A DNA stretch of 64,000 nt from Limnephilus marmoratus (GCA_917880885.1 OU862910.1:19728710-19792709), one strand, 5' to 3'; counted from the stretch's first letter, positions 1 to 10,372 are shown. Notes: generated from the letters alone by a model not told the origin. A program made the numbers and translations.

Positions 1-85
1 TTGAATAAGTTTCAAGAACCTATTCAGAAAGTAATTTATTATTTAAAAGTTTGTAGTTTGACCATTTTTGTGTTTCATTCTTCAG

Positions 86-1038
86 GACTGAAATCTTTAC
101 TGGCCCAAATGGCAGCATCAGACATATTGATGCTAAGTGTGGTAGCTGTCCCAGAGATGTGGTCGCACAACCACGGCTCCTGGGACTTCGGCCCCGACAT
201 GTGCGTCATCTACCTGGGCTTCGAAGTGCTCGCCGGCACTTCCCTAGCCTACTTCCTCGTGGCTCTCTGCTTCCACGCCATCGCCACGGCCAACATCACG
301 CTGGCCATCAAAACCAAGAAGGAAGCCGAAGAAGACTTACTGGAGGACATAACTGAGATGAAATCTTCCCGACACAGCCTCGTATCGAGAAGCGAATCAG
401 CAACGCCGACAAAATCAGCGGATGCCCAAAAAAATAAGTCGCCGCAAGTTCCTGTGATATTTCCCGCGATGCTCGTTTGGATTCTGTCCGCGTCTTTAAG
501 CGTTCCGGAATTTGCTTTGTCCACCACCATCGACGTGCGGTCGGGCCCCACCATCTGCACCTTCGCGGACGGCTATTACCTGACGAGCATGAGGTTGCTG
601 CTGTCTATATTTCAACTACTTATCCCATTTCCTGTGCTCCTGGTGTTGAGCTCCGTGATAACTTACAAATTGAATAAAATGACCAAAAGGAAAGCTGAAT
701 TCCGAGAGAATTTGGTGCGTGACTCAAGTGGGGTATTGAGACTGTCTCTATTTTTGTGCTGCATGTACTTGGTGTTGAGTGTTCCTCGTTCGACTCTCTC
801 CAGCGTGCATCTCCTGCTGGGTGGGAGAGCGGAGGGGGACGGGCTGGACCGCTTTAAAACACCCCCACTGAACAATTCCCACGTGCCGGCCTCTGTACCC
901 TTTACTCTCAGTTTCTTCCACTTTCTCGCCTCAGCTGCGAAACCGATATTTTATTTTTATTTTACCGCGAGCCCAAATCGGAAAATGTTTACGACTTTTG
1001 TAAAATATAAGAAAGCAAATCAAGAACAAGTTCTGTGA
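86..1038 (+). CDS. Class A-like GPCR, terminal coding exon (partial)
   Basis: This is the 3' exon of a seven-transmembrane receptor. The frame is open from position 1, but a pyrimidine tract ending in TTCAG at 81-85 marks a splice acceptor, so the exon starts at 86 with two bases completing a codon; TM1 lies off-window to the left. Visible parts: TM2 with LLAQMAASDILML (the Asp of helix 2), a pre-TM3 cysteine in DMCVIYLGF, a polar serine-rich third stretch, TM4, an extracellular cysteine in GPTICTFADGYY, TM5, a basic loop, TM6, and TM7 ending AAKPIFYFYF before a short tail. The usual DRY after TM3 is replaced by CFHAIATAN and NPxxY by KPIFY, so it is an atypical family member. I do not recognise the ligand or orthologue. 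About 317 residues are in this exon. No AATAAA lies between the stop and the repeat that begins near 1150. Confidence 0.85.
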
Positions 1039-1149
1039 TTGCTTAAAGTTACTAAATCTGAAATAATGCTCTTTGTTGTAATAGTAGGGAGGTAGAGAGA
1101 GGTACTTTAGAATTTGTAAATGTCACACCAGCTTATCTTTATTATTATT

Positions 1150-1423
1150 ATTACTAAGTATAAAATAAAGTCGCTTACGCTGTATGTGCGCTTATATCTG
1201 TTAAACTACGAAACGGATTTTCATGTGGTTTTTATCAAAAGATAGAGTGATTCATGAGGAAGGTTTTTAGGTATATAATTGTCAAGATTTTGTGTAAATT
1301 GGTTGAAATACATAATATATCTGGCCAAACAGCAGCGGGCAGCGTGGAGTGGATTTCATTTAATAGATGTCATTGGTTATAAAGATTTCGTTAGCCACAG
1401 CAACGTGTGGCCGGGTCTGCTAG
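1150..1423 (+). mobile_element. Helitron-like repeat, copy i
   Basis: Non-coding repeat beginning near TACTAAGTATAAAATAAAG and ending GGGTCTGCTAG followed by T, the CTAG|T end expected of Helitrons. The same sequence recurs inverted at 18730-19043 and 19044-19300. It contains an AATAAA at 1164-1169, the first such hexamer downstream of the receptor stop codon. Confidence 0.55.
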
Positions 1424-1646
1424 TAGTAAATATGTCCCACTTATTGTTCAAAATTCCAAACGGTCGGCAAGGATAAGGAAAGGGTAAGAATCGACATAAA
1501 CCGTAAGACCTGCGCAGAATAGTTTCACAATGATTGAGCTGCCAAACCGCTGTGAACTTTTCTTTTTTTCAGGGTCTTACAGCACTCAGTTTACATGTCA
1601 ATTCCTTTCTGTACCGTGGAACAGCGGGCTATATAATTGTTAGATA

Positions 1647-1783
1647 CTGAAAAAGCCCGTACTACCCGATTTTCCAGTAAATCCTATTAAAGATCCATCC
1701 CAAATATCTTATTCCAGTTAATCCTATCCTACTAAAGATTTACTAGTAAAACCTAAGATTTACCAATTTACGGGCTTTTACAG
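1647..1783. mobile_element. Small MITE with TA target duplication
   Basis: The terminal inverted repeats CTGAAAAAGCCCGTA and TACGGGCTTTTACAG are flanked by TA on both sides (1645-1646 and 1784-1785), which fits a Tc1/mariner-type non-autonomous element. The right end, including TAAGATTTACCAATTTACGG, recurs at 21849-21880. Confidence 0.6.
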
Positions 1784-2154
1784 TAACTTTTATATATCTA
1801 GACGGCCCTTGAGCCTTACCTGACAAACTTTAACCAGTGATTTCTGACCTTATTTGGAGTATTACATGTATTAACAAAAACGAAAATGTACGGAATTATT
1901 TTTAAACAATTTTTTTTAATTTCAAATTCAAACAATAACAAAAACATTCACAGGTCGTCACTGGTCACTTAGTCGAGTAACCGACCAACCCAACCGACAT
2001 GCGATACCCCGATATCCTAACTTTACTATCCATTACCTAGGTACCGATTTAATGTTTTTATGTGAAGAAAAAATGTGACCGGAGTCCAAAAAAACACCTA
2101 TTATATTGTTACCCCAAACGAAAAAAGAAGCCCTGGACCCCTGGTTAAAGTAAG

Positions 2155-2280
2155 CAAATGTCTGGTACATTTTGTCAAATAAGAGTAGAAAACATAGGAA
2201 GGCACCACTGTTGTTCAAATGGCAATACTAAAAATATAATCATGGTGATAATCTAAAGCTGTGTAACCAACATTTCAATA
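2155..2280 (+). repeat. Repeat family, left part of a split copy
   Basis: TTTGTCAAATAAGAGTAGAA and the following 100 bases match 36205-36320 closely. The 36.2-kb copy continues into sequence that here reappears at 3486-3700, so this copy appears split by about 1.2 kb holding two MITEs, with some sequence lost at the junctions. Confidence 0.55.
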
Positions 2281-2392
2281 AAAAATTTAAGACATAAAAG
2301 TGAAAAAAAAACAAAATATTTTTTCATTCCACTGATTTCAAAATTAGAATTGCATACAGGTATATTATCTCTCTAATTTTGTGTTAACATAA

Positions 2393-2999
2393 GGCTGGCC
2401 GCATAAGGACGTTTTCCGTGTTCGATTTCCGAATTCGTTTTCCGTATTCGGAGATCCGAATGCATGGAATCAGTAGAAAATACATTAACTGACGCACACG
2501 TTCGCTTTTTTTCCGAACGGAAAAAATTCCGTACGTAAGTACGTTTCGAATGCAAGCCGGCGCGTTCGGAGAAACCTAACGGAAAAAACCTAATGACGTC
2601 ATGCGGACCGCAGCGCTTGCATACATTTTGTTTGTGCCGGCGCACACGCTCGGAAATTTCTATTCAGTATCGCATCGGCACCGCGTGCATCGGACGCATT
2701 CTTTGTAATTGTTACGGATAGAATCGCAACACGATAATGTGTGAGGCAGAAACTTTCATTATTAATTCATTATTTTTCATCATTCCATTATTTTTTTCTT
2801 CTTCATTATTAACAGAAATGCAATTGCTAATAAATCGTCGTCCTCCATCGTCGTGCGTTCACCACGCTATCACTATCTGTACTGACGTGTATACATTTCG
2901 AATGAAGAAAAACGAACGTATGCGCTAGTCTCACGGAATTCCGAATCGGAATTCCGCATCAGGAAATCGAACACGGAAAACGTCCTTATGCGGCCAGCC
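2393..2999. mobile_element. PIF/Harbinger-like MITE, 607 bp, TAA duplication
   Basis: The inverted termini begin GGCTGGCCGCATAAGGACG and match for about 38 bp. A TAA trinucleotide lies directly outside each end (2390-2392 and 3000-3002), the 3-bp duplication typical of PIF/Harbinger. The interior carries further inverted CCGAATTCGG-like stretches and has no coding capacity. Confidence 0.75.
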
Positions 3000-3282
3000 T
3001 AATGAAGAATTACGATATTGTAATAAAATATAAAGCACACTTTAGAAATTGCTCACATTTATTTAATATTAGCTTAAGTACCTACTAGCGTTGTCCAGGC
3101 TTTGGGTCATGACATAATAATAGACCTGAATATATTTAACTCATTCAGATGTAGTAACTAAACTCACCATTAATGATTCTTCCTTTCTACCTACTGTTAA
3201 ATTCAAATTTATGTTAAATTAAATGAAAGCCAATCACTTTGTAAAACACAATTTAATCAAATTTATGTCATTAATCAGGTAC

Positions 3283-3485
3283 GGGAACGTACCCATACTA
3301 CGTGACCAACTTTTTGCAATATTTAACCCCCCCCCCTCCCCCCCCCCCCCCCCCCCCCTCCACCCCCCCTCCCTCCCCTCCCCTGTGACCAAAATCATAT
3401 GGCCTCCGACGCTCATTTGTACCAAGCGTGGTACTTTGAAGACCCCCCCCCCCCTAAACAGGTCACGTAGTATGGGTACGTTCCC
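3283..3485. mobile_element. Poly-C MITE, GGGAACGTACCC family, copy 1
   Basis: The termini GGGAACGTACCCATACTACG and its complement bracket long C tracts. A second copy is at 43105-43270. Open frames here only translate the C tract and are not genes. Confidence 0.7.
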
Positions 3486-3700
3486 TAACTTAACAACAGT
3501 GTTTCTTCGATTTTTTTTGTAAGAACAAAAAATGGATTTTTTAAATGTGTATACAGTGTTCTGTATTTTCATTGTCTTTGCATTTTGAAAGAATATTTGA
3601 CAGGTAAATTGGTGTTGCCAGCATACAAATTTTATAGTTCCAAATTTTTTATTTTGTACTCTTATTTGACAGACTCTACGACTCTATAGAGTCTGTACTA
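3486..3700 (+). repeat. Repeat family, right part of a split copy
   Basis: Runs from CTTAACAACAGTG through TAAATTGGTGTTGCCAGC to the TTTGACAGACT stretch, and matches 36331-36540 in the same order. See the left part at 2155-2280. Confidence 0.55.
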
Positions 3701-3861
3701 TAGGTATAAGAACTTATAACTATTGCAATTCTGAAGATTCTGTTAAATAAATAAGAGAGAACTGACTGAACAACATCTAGATTTTTTCTTTGAACTACCT
3801 GACCAAATATTGCCTGCGCTACCTCCTTCTTAACTCAACGTTTTAGACAGCGTTACAGTGT

Positions 3862-4469
3862 GACTCCAGATACTAATATCTACAGCCTGTATGTCGGACG
3901 AATATCTACAGCTCATATGTTGAACTAATATCTGCGAACTTCAGAGTGTTGACTAATATCTACAGAGCGTAGATTGAACTAATATCTACAAAGCGTAGGT
4001 TGGACTAATCAGCTAAATGTGTCCAATAGTCCGATAATAGGGATTTTTACATACATACTTACATAAATTATGTTTTTTAAACTGCATACGCAATATTACG
4101 TTATTCCAATAGCGCCGTTTACACTCACACTTCGGAGCGACCGAGTCCCGCGCCACTTCAGGCCGCCGCGCAGAAAAGTAAATACCGATAGGTTTACAGC
4201 GCAGTTCACTGTGAGACTTTTCTGCGCGGCGGCCTGAAGTAGCGCGGGACTCGGTCGCTCCGAAGTGTGCGTGTAAACGGCGCTAAAATGCTATACATAA
4301 TTGCAAATCCAACCTCTGCCAGTGCTGTAGATATTCGTCAACACTTTGGTTCTCATAGATATTAATCAACAGTTTGAGCTGTAGATATTCGTCAACACTT
4401 TGATTCTCATAGATATTAGTTCTTTTTTTTCAGTTTTTGGAATTCCTGTAGATATTAGTTGACGCCTCC
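3862..4469 (+). mobile_element. ATATCTACAG-array MITE, copy A (interrupted)
   Basis: Imperfect termini GACTCCAGATACTAATATC and its counterpart ending GACGCCTCC are flanked by TACAGTGT on both sides (8-bp duplication). The left half has five copies of a CTAATATCTACAG-like unit and the right half five in opposite orientation (CTGTAGATATTCGTC-like). The AT-rich centre is broken by the foldback at 4111-4284. Other copies: 24443-24882, 38979-39383 and 53252-53682. Confidence 0.8.
4111..4284. mobile_element. Foldback element inside copy A
   Basis: Two arms of about 69 bp, beginning AGCGCCGTTTACAC and containing GGCCGCCGCGCAGAAAAGT, are near-perfect inverted repeats around a loop of about 35 bp. 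Copies B, C and D of the host MITE read straight through the equivalent point, so this is an insertion. A diverged relative lies at 53020-53212. Confidence 0.75.
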
Positions 4470-4577
4470 TACAGTGTTCATCGTCAGTGCACATTACTCG
4501 TTACACATATTCCTTGCTGATGCAAACTGTAACGATGTCCTAAACGTTGGATAAAGAATAAGATACCCAAATATACA

Positions 4578-5146
4578 TCTAATATATAAAATTCTCGTGT
4601 CACGGTGTTTGTTACCATACTCCTCCGAAACGGCTGGACCAATTTAGATGAAATTTTGTGTGCTTATCTGGTAGGTCTGAGAATCGACCAACATCTATTT
4701 TTCATACCCCTAAAAGTAAAGGGTGTTCCACTCCGAAGAAAATTATTTTCCCCATACATTTTGTATGGAACGAATTCTCCTATTTTGAAAGAACTGCAGC
4801 AATATTGTAAGGGGTATAATATTGAACTGTGAACCGGGGGAGGGGAGAGGGAGGAGGGGGGAGGGGGGAGGGGGGAGGGGGGAGGGGGGAGGGGGGAGGG
4901 GGAGGGGGGAGGGGGGAGGGGGGAGGGGAGAATGGAACTCAGGAAGGGGGGTTAGCGGGACGGTGGAAGGGGAGAAGTGGAGTGGGGAGAGGGAGAGGGA
5001 ACGCGAGAGGGGAAAGGATACGCAGGGAGAAACAATTTAGATCAAGGTATGGTATACGCAGGGAGAAACAATTTAGATAAATTCAGCTAATAAGTTGACA
5101 ACAGTTTTTGATTCTGAGGCGGTACGAAGTTCGCCGGATCAGCTAG
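4578..5146 (+). mobile_element. Helitron-like repeat with CTCGTGTCACGG 5' end
   Basis: Starts A|TCTAATATATAAAATTCTCG and ends GGATCAGCTAG|T, matching the A|TC...CTRR|T rule for Helitrons. The leader with CTCCTCCGAAACGG is a repeat type I know as widespread in Lepidoptera. No helicase frame is present, so this copy is non-autonomous. A purine-rich array is embedded. Confidence 0.65.
4828..5010. repeat. (GGGGGA)n simple repeat
   Basis: Near-perfect GGGGGA/GGGAGA tandem array inside the Helitron-like element. Glycine/arginine-rich frames across it are artefacts. Confidence 0.9.
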
Positions 5147-5820
5147 TATTTGTATATAAATAAAATAAAATAATTCACAATAATACTTTTGGCTGTGAGA
5201 ATCTCAAATCATATCAGTACCTACCTATTTAGTGTTAACAAAATTCTTTTGCATAGATAAATAAAAAATCGTATCTGATTTCTAAAATTGCCTCTTAGGC
5301 ACTGCTGAAAACCAGCTGCATTCCGGAAGAAATCACGAATGTTCATGTGACCAATGACCGTGTTGTCAATAGATTCAAAGCAAAAAAAGAGACATACAAA
5401 TATGTAAAAATATTTTGTCAAATAAATGTTTTATTATAATTATTAGGTACCTACTACAATAACACTCCCAACTTCGTAGATACCTTTCTGAGCAGTACAA
5501 GTAAGTAGGAAGGATTGGGTAACTATTTTTGGTAAATTTACGACTAGACGCCGCATGCCACTACACTTTTAATAGGCATATATTTAAAAAAATAAACTAC
5601 CCCTAAACTTAATTACCACAAGAACCATCTGTTTCAGTCGAGAACGGCGGAAAAACGTGCATTTAAATTTATATTCGTCAAAACTTTTATTCACGTAATT
5701 TTCTGTTTTGACGCCGACGCCATATTGAATCTTGTCCATAGAAACCACATAGTGACGTATATCAGTAGTGCCAACCATACAAAACAAATTCATAGTAAAA
5801 TAATTTGCACACATACCTAA
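5147..5820. other. No recognised feature
   Basis: AT-rich sequence with only short chance frames. I see no splice-consistent exon, TIR or repeat copy here. Confidence 0.5.
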
Positions 5821-5989
5821 TCCGAATCACTTCCAACCTCAGCACCACTTCCAGCCTCGACGTCACTCCCAGCCTCCCTAATCACAATTACTCCCTTCCT
5901 CAGCATCCCTTCCGGCCCTAGCCGCACTCTCCGTGTCAACCCCTTCTTGATCTACGTACGGATTGTAGAGATCACTCGCCATTTTAAAA

Positions 5990-6338
5990 AACGAATGGAT
6001 TCGGTCTGGATGGTGTGGAATGATGATGGCGGTCGCATATCGGCCCAAAATACAACAAATCTACAAATGTCCTCAACAGTAAGTTTCGAGAAAGAGAAAA
6101 ATGTATTTTTCCGCGCCGTTGCACTAAAATTACATCTAGTTTTTTTTTCTTTCTCCCTAATTGCACAGTAATTGTTTGAATCGAAAGTCAGATTTTAAAA
6201 CGCAGGTGTTATTGCACTTTTCACATTGTTTTCGCGTCTAATAACTCCATGGTTCCTCAGCCATTCTAATAATATTTCCCGATTATCCACAATCTTTAGA
6301 AATCCGACAACACCTACGGAACAATTTTCACACGACAT
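5990..6338 (-). pseudogene. Probable Merlin (ISXO2-like) transposase relic, N-terminal
   Basis: Minus-strand reading from an ATG at 6338 gives MSCENCSV, then FLKIVDNREILLEWLRNHGV. After a frameshift near 6235 it continues with RKQCEKCNN, and after another break with QRRGKIHFSLSRNLLLRTF. The order (FL..I.., W...HGV, CxxC, then a basic RRG...S motif) is what I associate with the N-terminus of Merlin/ISXO2-like transposases. No DDE catalytic part was found downstream. Family assignment is from memory of motifs and is tentative; an unrelated zinc-ribbon protein is possible. Confidence 0.4.
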
Positions 6339-6587
6339 TTTAAATTTTCCCGAAAACCGCGCAATTCAATAGGAAAAAATTTTCCAACTGATAAATGAAC
6401 GAACCATAAACAAAAGAAAAATTATCGAAAATATATAAAAGAACGCGCACACGTTCTTCTTTTTCGTTTTGTAAAGAGAGCAGTGCTTGTCTAACGAATA
6501 TGTGTAATAATACATTTTATTATAAAAACAGCTTCAAAATTCTCCATTAAAAATTTCTGAATGTCGTTGGAGAACGCCTTATTTAAT

Positions 6588-6700
6588 ATACCTAACCTAA
6601 CCTAATAACCTAACCTAACTTAATAACCTAACCTAATCTAACCTAATAACGTAACCTAACCTAACCTAATAACCTAACCTAACCTAACCTAACCTAACCG
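6588..6700. repeat. Interstitial CCTAA (TTAGG) telomere-type array
   Basis: CCTAACCTAA units, several broken by TAA insertions, run for about 110 bp. TTAGG is the ancestral insect telomere repeat. A second degenerate array is at 32682-32755. Confidence 0.8.
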
Positions 6701-6940
6701 TGTGATATGGTTTATGATACAAAAGAAAGTGTCCCCTTTATACCGCCTGCTCGCGTCAAGGCAAGAAAAACATCCCAGTTTTCAAGTAGTTTAGCGGCTA
6801 CGCTAGGTTTGTGTAACATGGTTTGTGATACAAAAGAAAGTGCCCCTTTATAACGCCTACTCGCGTCAAGGCAAGAAAAACATCCCAGTTTTCAAGTAGT
6901 TTAGCGGCTACGCTAGGTTTGTGTAACATGGTTTGTGATT
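6701..6940. repeat. Two-unit tandem repeat, about 111 bp
   Basis: The segment with GATACAAAAGAAAGTG and CGCGTCAAGGCAAGAAAAAC occurs twice in direct order with few differences, plus a third partial start at 6921. It follows directly on the CCTAA array. Confidence 0.85.
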
Positions 6941-7084
6941 CTGGCGTACAATCTCACAAGACGAAAGCTAATTTTAATTTTACGTAATCGAAATTTAGAA
7001 TGAAATATTTTCCACTTCCCCCAAAGCAAATAGTTGCCTTTTAATGTAATTAAGGTGAATCAAAAGGTTTTTTTTTTAAAAAGT

Positions 7085-7590
7085 GCATATTAACCGTTGC
7101 CAGCGATCTCCAAAAATTACCGTGATTTTTGCCGTATAGCAATCTTTTTTTTAATATTATGAAAATTTGTCCTGACTGAAACCGATGTTTTTTGCGGTAG
7201 CTAAGTTTAAAAATAGTGTACTTTCCAAAATCTGTGCCTATTAAAAGTGCGGCGGCTTATCCATAAATTATTTTGAAAATTTGTACGGTAACTTTAGTTA
7301 GTACCTTCCTAGAATATGTGTGATTTTTGCCATAGAGCAATCTTTTTTTAATATTTATCGATTGGTACCCTGGAAATAGTGGAAGTTGTTCAGAATGCAA
7401 AATAAAGTAATACGAAACGTCAGCCGTAACAAGAAATTACGTACAATTTTTTTTGTTTATGAAATGTAAAATTAAATGCATATTTTTCCACCGGTCCTGA
7501 CTAAAACCGATGTTTTTTGCGGTAACTAAGTTTAAAAATAGTGTACTTTCCAAAATCTGTGCCTATTAAAAGTGCGGCGGCTTATCGTAA
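7085..7590. repeat. Dispersed duplicated segment
   Basis: The segment with CCGATGTTTTTTGCGGTA and ending AAAGTGCGGCGGCTTATC occurs at 7168-7263 and again at 7496-7590, about 97% identical. The preceding TTGCC(G/A)TA(T/G)AG.AATC motif is also doubled. A diverged end lies near 62165. Confidence 0.7.
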
Positions 7591-7947
7591 AATTAATCTA
7601 TTTTTTTCTTCACATAATTTTTTTCTTTCATTAAAGCACGTATTGGCAATTTAAGCATATTTGAAGACAGACATAATTTCACTAATAATGAGGTTCTTTT
7701 CCTGTAAATAATAATTTCTAATTTACATTCACCTGCTTCGATAATCTGAACCCCGCTCAGTAAAATGAACTCAATTTGCAGATTAGAAGCAGGTGAAATA
7801 TTACAGGTGTTTAATGTTGAACCCAAGTCCAAGCAGATAAATAATCGGTGGGTTCTACTTGTTTTGTTCCTCGATACCAGCATAATGTTAAACTTGGCTA
7901 TATTCTGTGTCAAATTTGACGGATGGATTTGAATATTTCTATTTCAA

Positions 7948-8804
7948 TAGGCCACTTGCATGGATTACATAACGACTTGGAAAAAATCATGTGGATAGAT
8001 CTTTTTACTAAGATTAAGAAAATGTTAGTAAAATTGTTTAGAATTGTACAGTTGTTTTTATTTTTAAATAAATAAATCCATTATTTGGGCTCATGACGTC
8101 ACTACATGAAAATGTCCCGTCGCCGAAAATGTTCCTATTAATTTTAAAAAATTCCACACTGATTTATTTTTTTTATATGGCATCACTTTGATTTCAGGCG
8201 AATTTTTGAATTCGTTCACTAGATTTATTGTTTGTTCTCTGCGAACTTATCATTTGATTTCACTTTTTGACAGATGTTCTGAAGAGAACCCCGTACATTT
8301 TAGATGTACGGGGTTCTCTTCAGAACGTGAAGAAGATGTTGGTACGTGTTTTAGAGGTATAATGATTATGGTGCTGATTTTAACAAAATAAAATTTTATA
8401 ATATTCCTATTATTATTATAATTTACAAGCACAAGTATATTACATTGAATTTAGTAATATATACGCTGTACAATATAATGATTTATGATCAACAAGATGG
8501 ATCAAGGAAAAAAATATTTATGAGATGTAATATTTTTGGTATGCCTCGTTATTCTCCTGTGCCATTCGTGTGGAAAACGTTCTTTTTTTTAAATGATTTT
8601 CGGCTATGTAATTATCGTTTTTTCACACCTATAAAATTATGTCCCGTATTTCCGGTTTATAAAAAATGGTCTGATTTTTCGGATAGAAATTTTCAAAAAA
8701 TCCCCAGGGTTTCAAAAATACGATTAAAAAAAAAAATACAGAATGTCTTAGAATATTTGCCTAAACCGGAAAAAAATTTTAAAAAATGTGATGCAAGTGG
8801 CCTA
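7948..8804. mobile_element. AATAGGCC-ended TIR element, copy 1
   Basis: Ends AATAGGCCACTTGCAT and its complement ATGCAAGTGGCCTATT bound an 857-bp element. Two other copies occur at 34746-35604 and 48122-48863. The 129-codon frame starting at 8445 is partly shared with copy 2 but dies in copy 3, so I do not call a gene. Confidence 0.8.
8279..8325. other. Perfect hairpin inside the AATAGGCC element
   Basis: CTGAAGAGAACCCCGTACAT is followed after a few bases by its exact reverse complement, a 20-bp stem. Copy 2 (35078-35122) retains most of the stem; copy 3 has lost the right arm. Confidence 0.85.
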
Positions 8805-8974
8805 TTGTCTACGAACGTACCTACTTGCTACTAGCGTACAAATTCTTGTCCACTATTCTCCTCGTAGATTATCGATTATCCATACGATAACTTACATTTT
8901 CGATTTATTAAACACGATTTTTTAATTTTTTTATAGAAAGTTCTCTTGTTATAACTTTTGAAGGTTATTCCCAT

Positions 8975-9302
8975 CAATGTAATATATTATCATTGAAGAA
9001 GAAGATAACACTAATAATCTAAAGAAAGTATGAAAGAGAACAAGACATAGAAAAATAGAAAAAGATAATGGTCGCAACTGGGACAACTGGTCAATCTCAT
9101 AATTTTAAAATTTTAGAAAAATTTATAATTTTTGACAATAATTATGACGGTTTGACGGAATGTGGCAATGGCTGAATTAGTAAAAGCGCTCGTTCCGGTT
9201 AGACGAGAGGTTCTGGGTTCGTGTTCCTTTCTGTGTCTTTTTCTCTTTCATATTTTCGTTTAGATTATTATTGTTATCTTCTTCAATGATGTATTACAAT
9301 TT
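8975..9302. mobile_element. Foldback element with tRNA-like core
   Basis: Arms of about 75 bp, including ATTGAAGAAGA(AGA)TAACA and TATGAAAGAGAA, are inverted around a core of about 170 bp that contains the tRNA-like sequence at 9163-9228. Confidence 0.6.
9163..9228 (+). repeat. tRNA-derived (SINE-like) promoter region
   Basis: An A-box-like GGCTGAATTAGTAAAAGCG and a B-box-like GGGTTCGTGTTCC are spaced as in a tRNA, with an anticodon-stem-like CTCGTTCCGGTTAGACGAG between them. The cloverleaf is imperfect and there is no good acceptor stem, so this is a tRNA-derived relic, not a functional tRNA gene. Confidence 0.5.
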
Positions 9303-9478
9303 ATTTATTTAAAAAGTCTTGAGTTTACTACTCGGTACGTGAACCTATGAATAGTGGCTATATATAAGACAAGTTACCGAGGTTTCTTTAACTTTGCGAG
9401 TATTTATTTTATATTCGTTATCATGCGGATAAACTAATAGGAGGATGGTGAAATACCCTATAAATCGAATATCAAAAT

Positions 9479-10372
9479 TGCAACTCAGCTACCTAACATT
9501 ATAATATTATAAAAACTTTCTATTGATTTCCATAAATTAATGTCTAATTTATCATCGCTTAAAGTTTTAATAGTTAAAATAATTGTCAAAGTTTTCATTT
9601 TTCAAGACCCCCCGAAATCCACCGGAAATATTGTAAATCTTGTGACGTATGGGATTGGGCAATCAGCTGATCTACTGCCGCCATTTTGAAATCCGTTGTT
9701 CCGTTGTTCGAAGTATTCTCCCTAGAAGAAGCATTACTATTTTTTTTTGTGCAGTAGCTTTTCAATATTTTAAATAAGAGAGATAAACTAATAGAAATAG
9801 GTACCTCTATTTTTGATACTGAATTATTTAGGCTTAAATATTGTTTCAATAAGCACAACAACTAAATCTCTATAAACAGTACGAAATAAAGAATAACATA
9901 AAATGTTGTTAATACTGATGGCTTGTGCCATACCTACATTTCAATTGATTTCAATACAATGTGATACAATGACTGGTGACGCGTGACGTCAGCACTAACC
10001 ATTCAATCGTACCAACTTTACAGTGTATTTTAACGAGACGTTAAAAAATGCACTTTTTAATATTTTTTTACGAACTCCACGTTTAATATTATGAAAAAAA
10101 ACTTATATATTCAGAATCAGCGTTTATTGGTCTGTATGAACATATTTTTTTAAAGCCATTATATTTTTCACTGGAGTTCCTTATTTATAATGAATATTTT
10201 CAGACTGAAAATCGAAGCAGTAAATGTAAAAATCAACGAAACTATATATGAATTAAGCTGTAAACGCAATACAATAAAAAATGTGACTCAGCTAACCTAA
10301 CATTATAATATAATTAAAACTGTCTTTTGATTTCCATGAATAAATTTCTAATTTATCTTCGTTAAATCGGCA
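9479..10372 (+). repeat. Composite repeat: 90-bp direct repeats around a 640-bp unit
   Basis: CAACTCAGCTACCTAACATT at 9480-9570 recurs as a diverged direct copy at 10278-10372. Between them lies a unit with TTCAAGACCCCCCGAAA and CGTGACGTCAGCACTAACC that is found inverted at 17222-17850. The minus-strand frame at 9595-9861 is not conserved and is not called. Confidence 0.65.

Larger units (their letters stand above)
8845..9463. mobile_element. TIR element with nested foldback (GGGTATTTCACCA family)
   Basis: The right end GGAGGATGGTGAAATACCC and the inner TTATCCATACGATAAC motifs match the clearer element at 55346-55680; the left end here is degraded. Its interior is occupied by a second inverted-repeat unit (8975-9302). 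Confidence 0.5.

Noticed and set aside
3223..3572. Proline-rich and glycine-rich frames on both strands
   Set aside because: They translate the C tract of a MITE.
4822..5080. Gly/Arg-rich frames
   Set aside because: They translate a GGGGGA microsatellite.
8445..8834. 129-codon frame, partly shared with 35282-35485
   Set aside because: Similarity is that of the whole repeat, the frame is cut short in copy 2 and lost in copy 3, and the composition is that of AT-rich DNA. No domain recognised.
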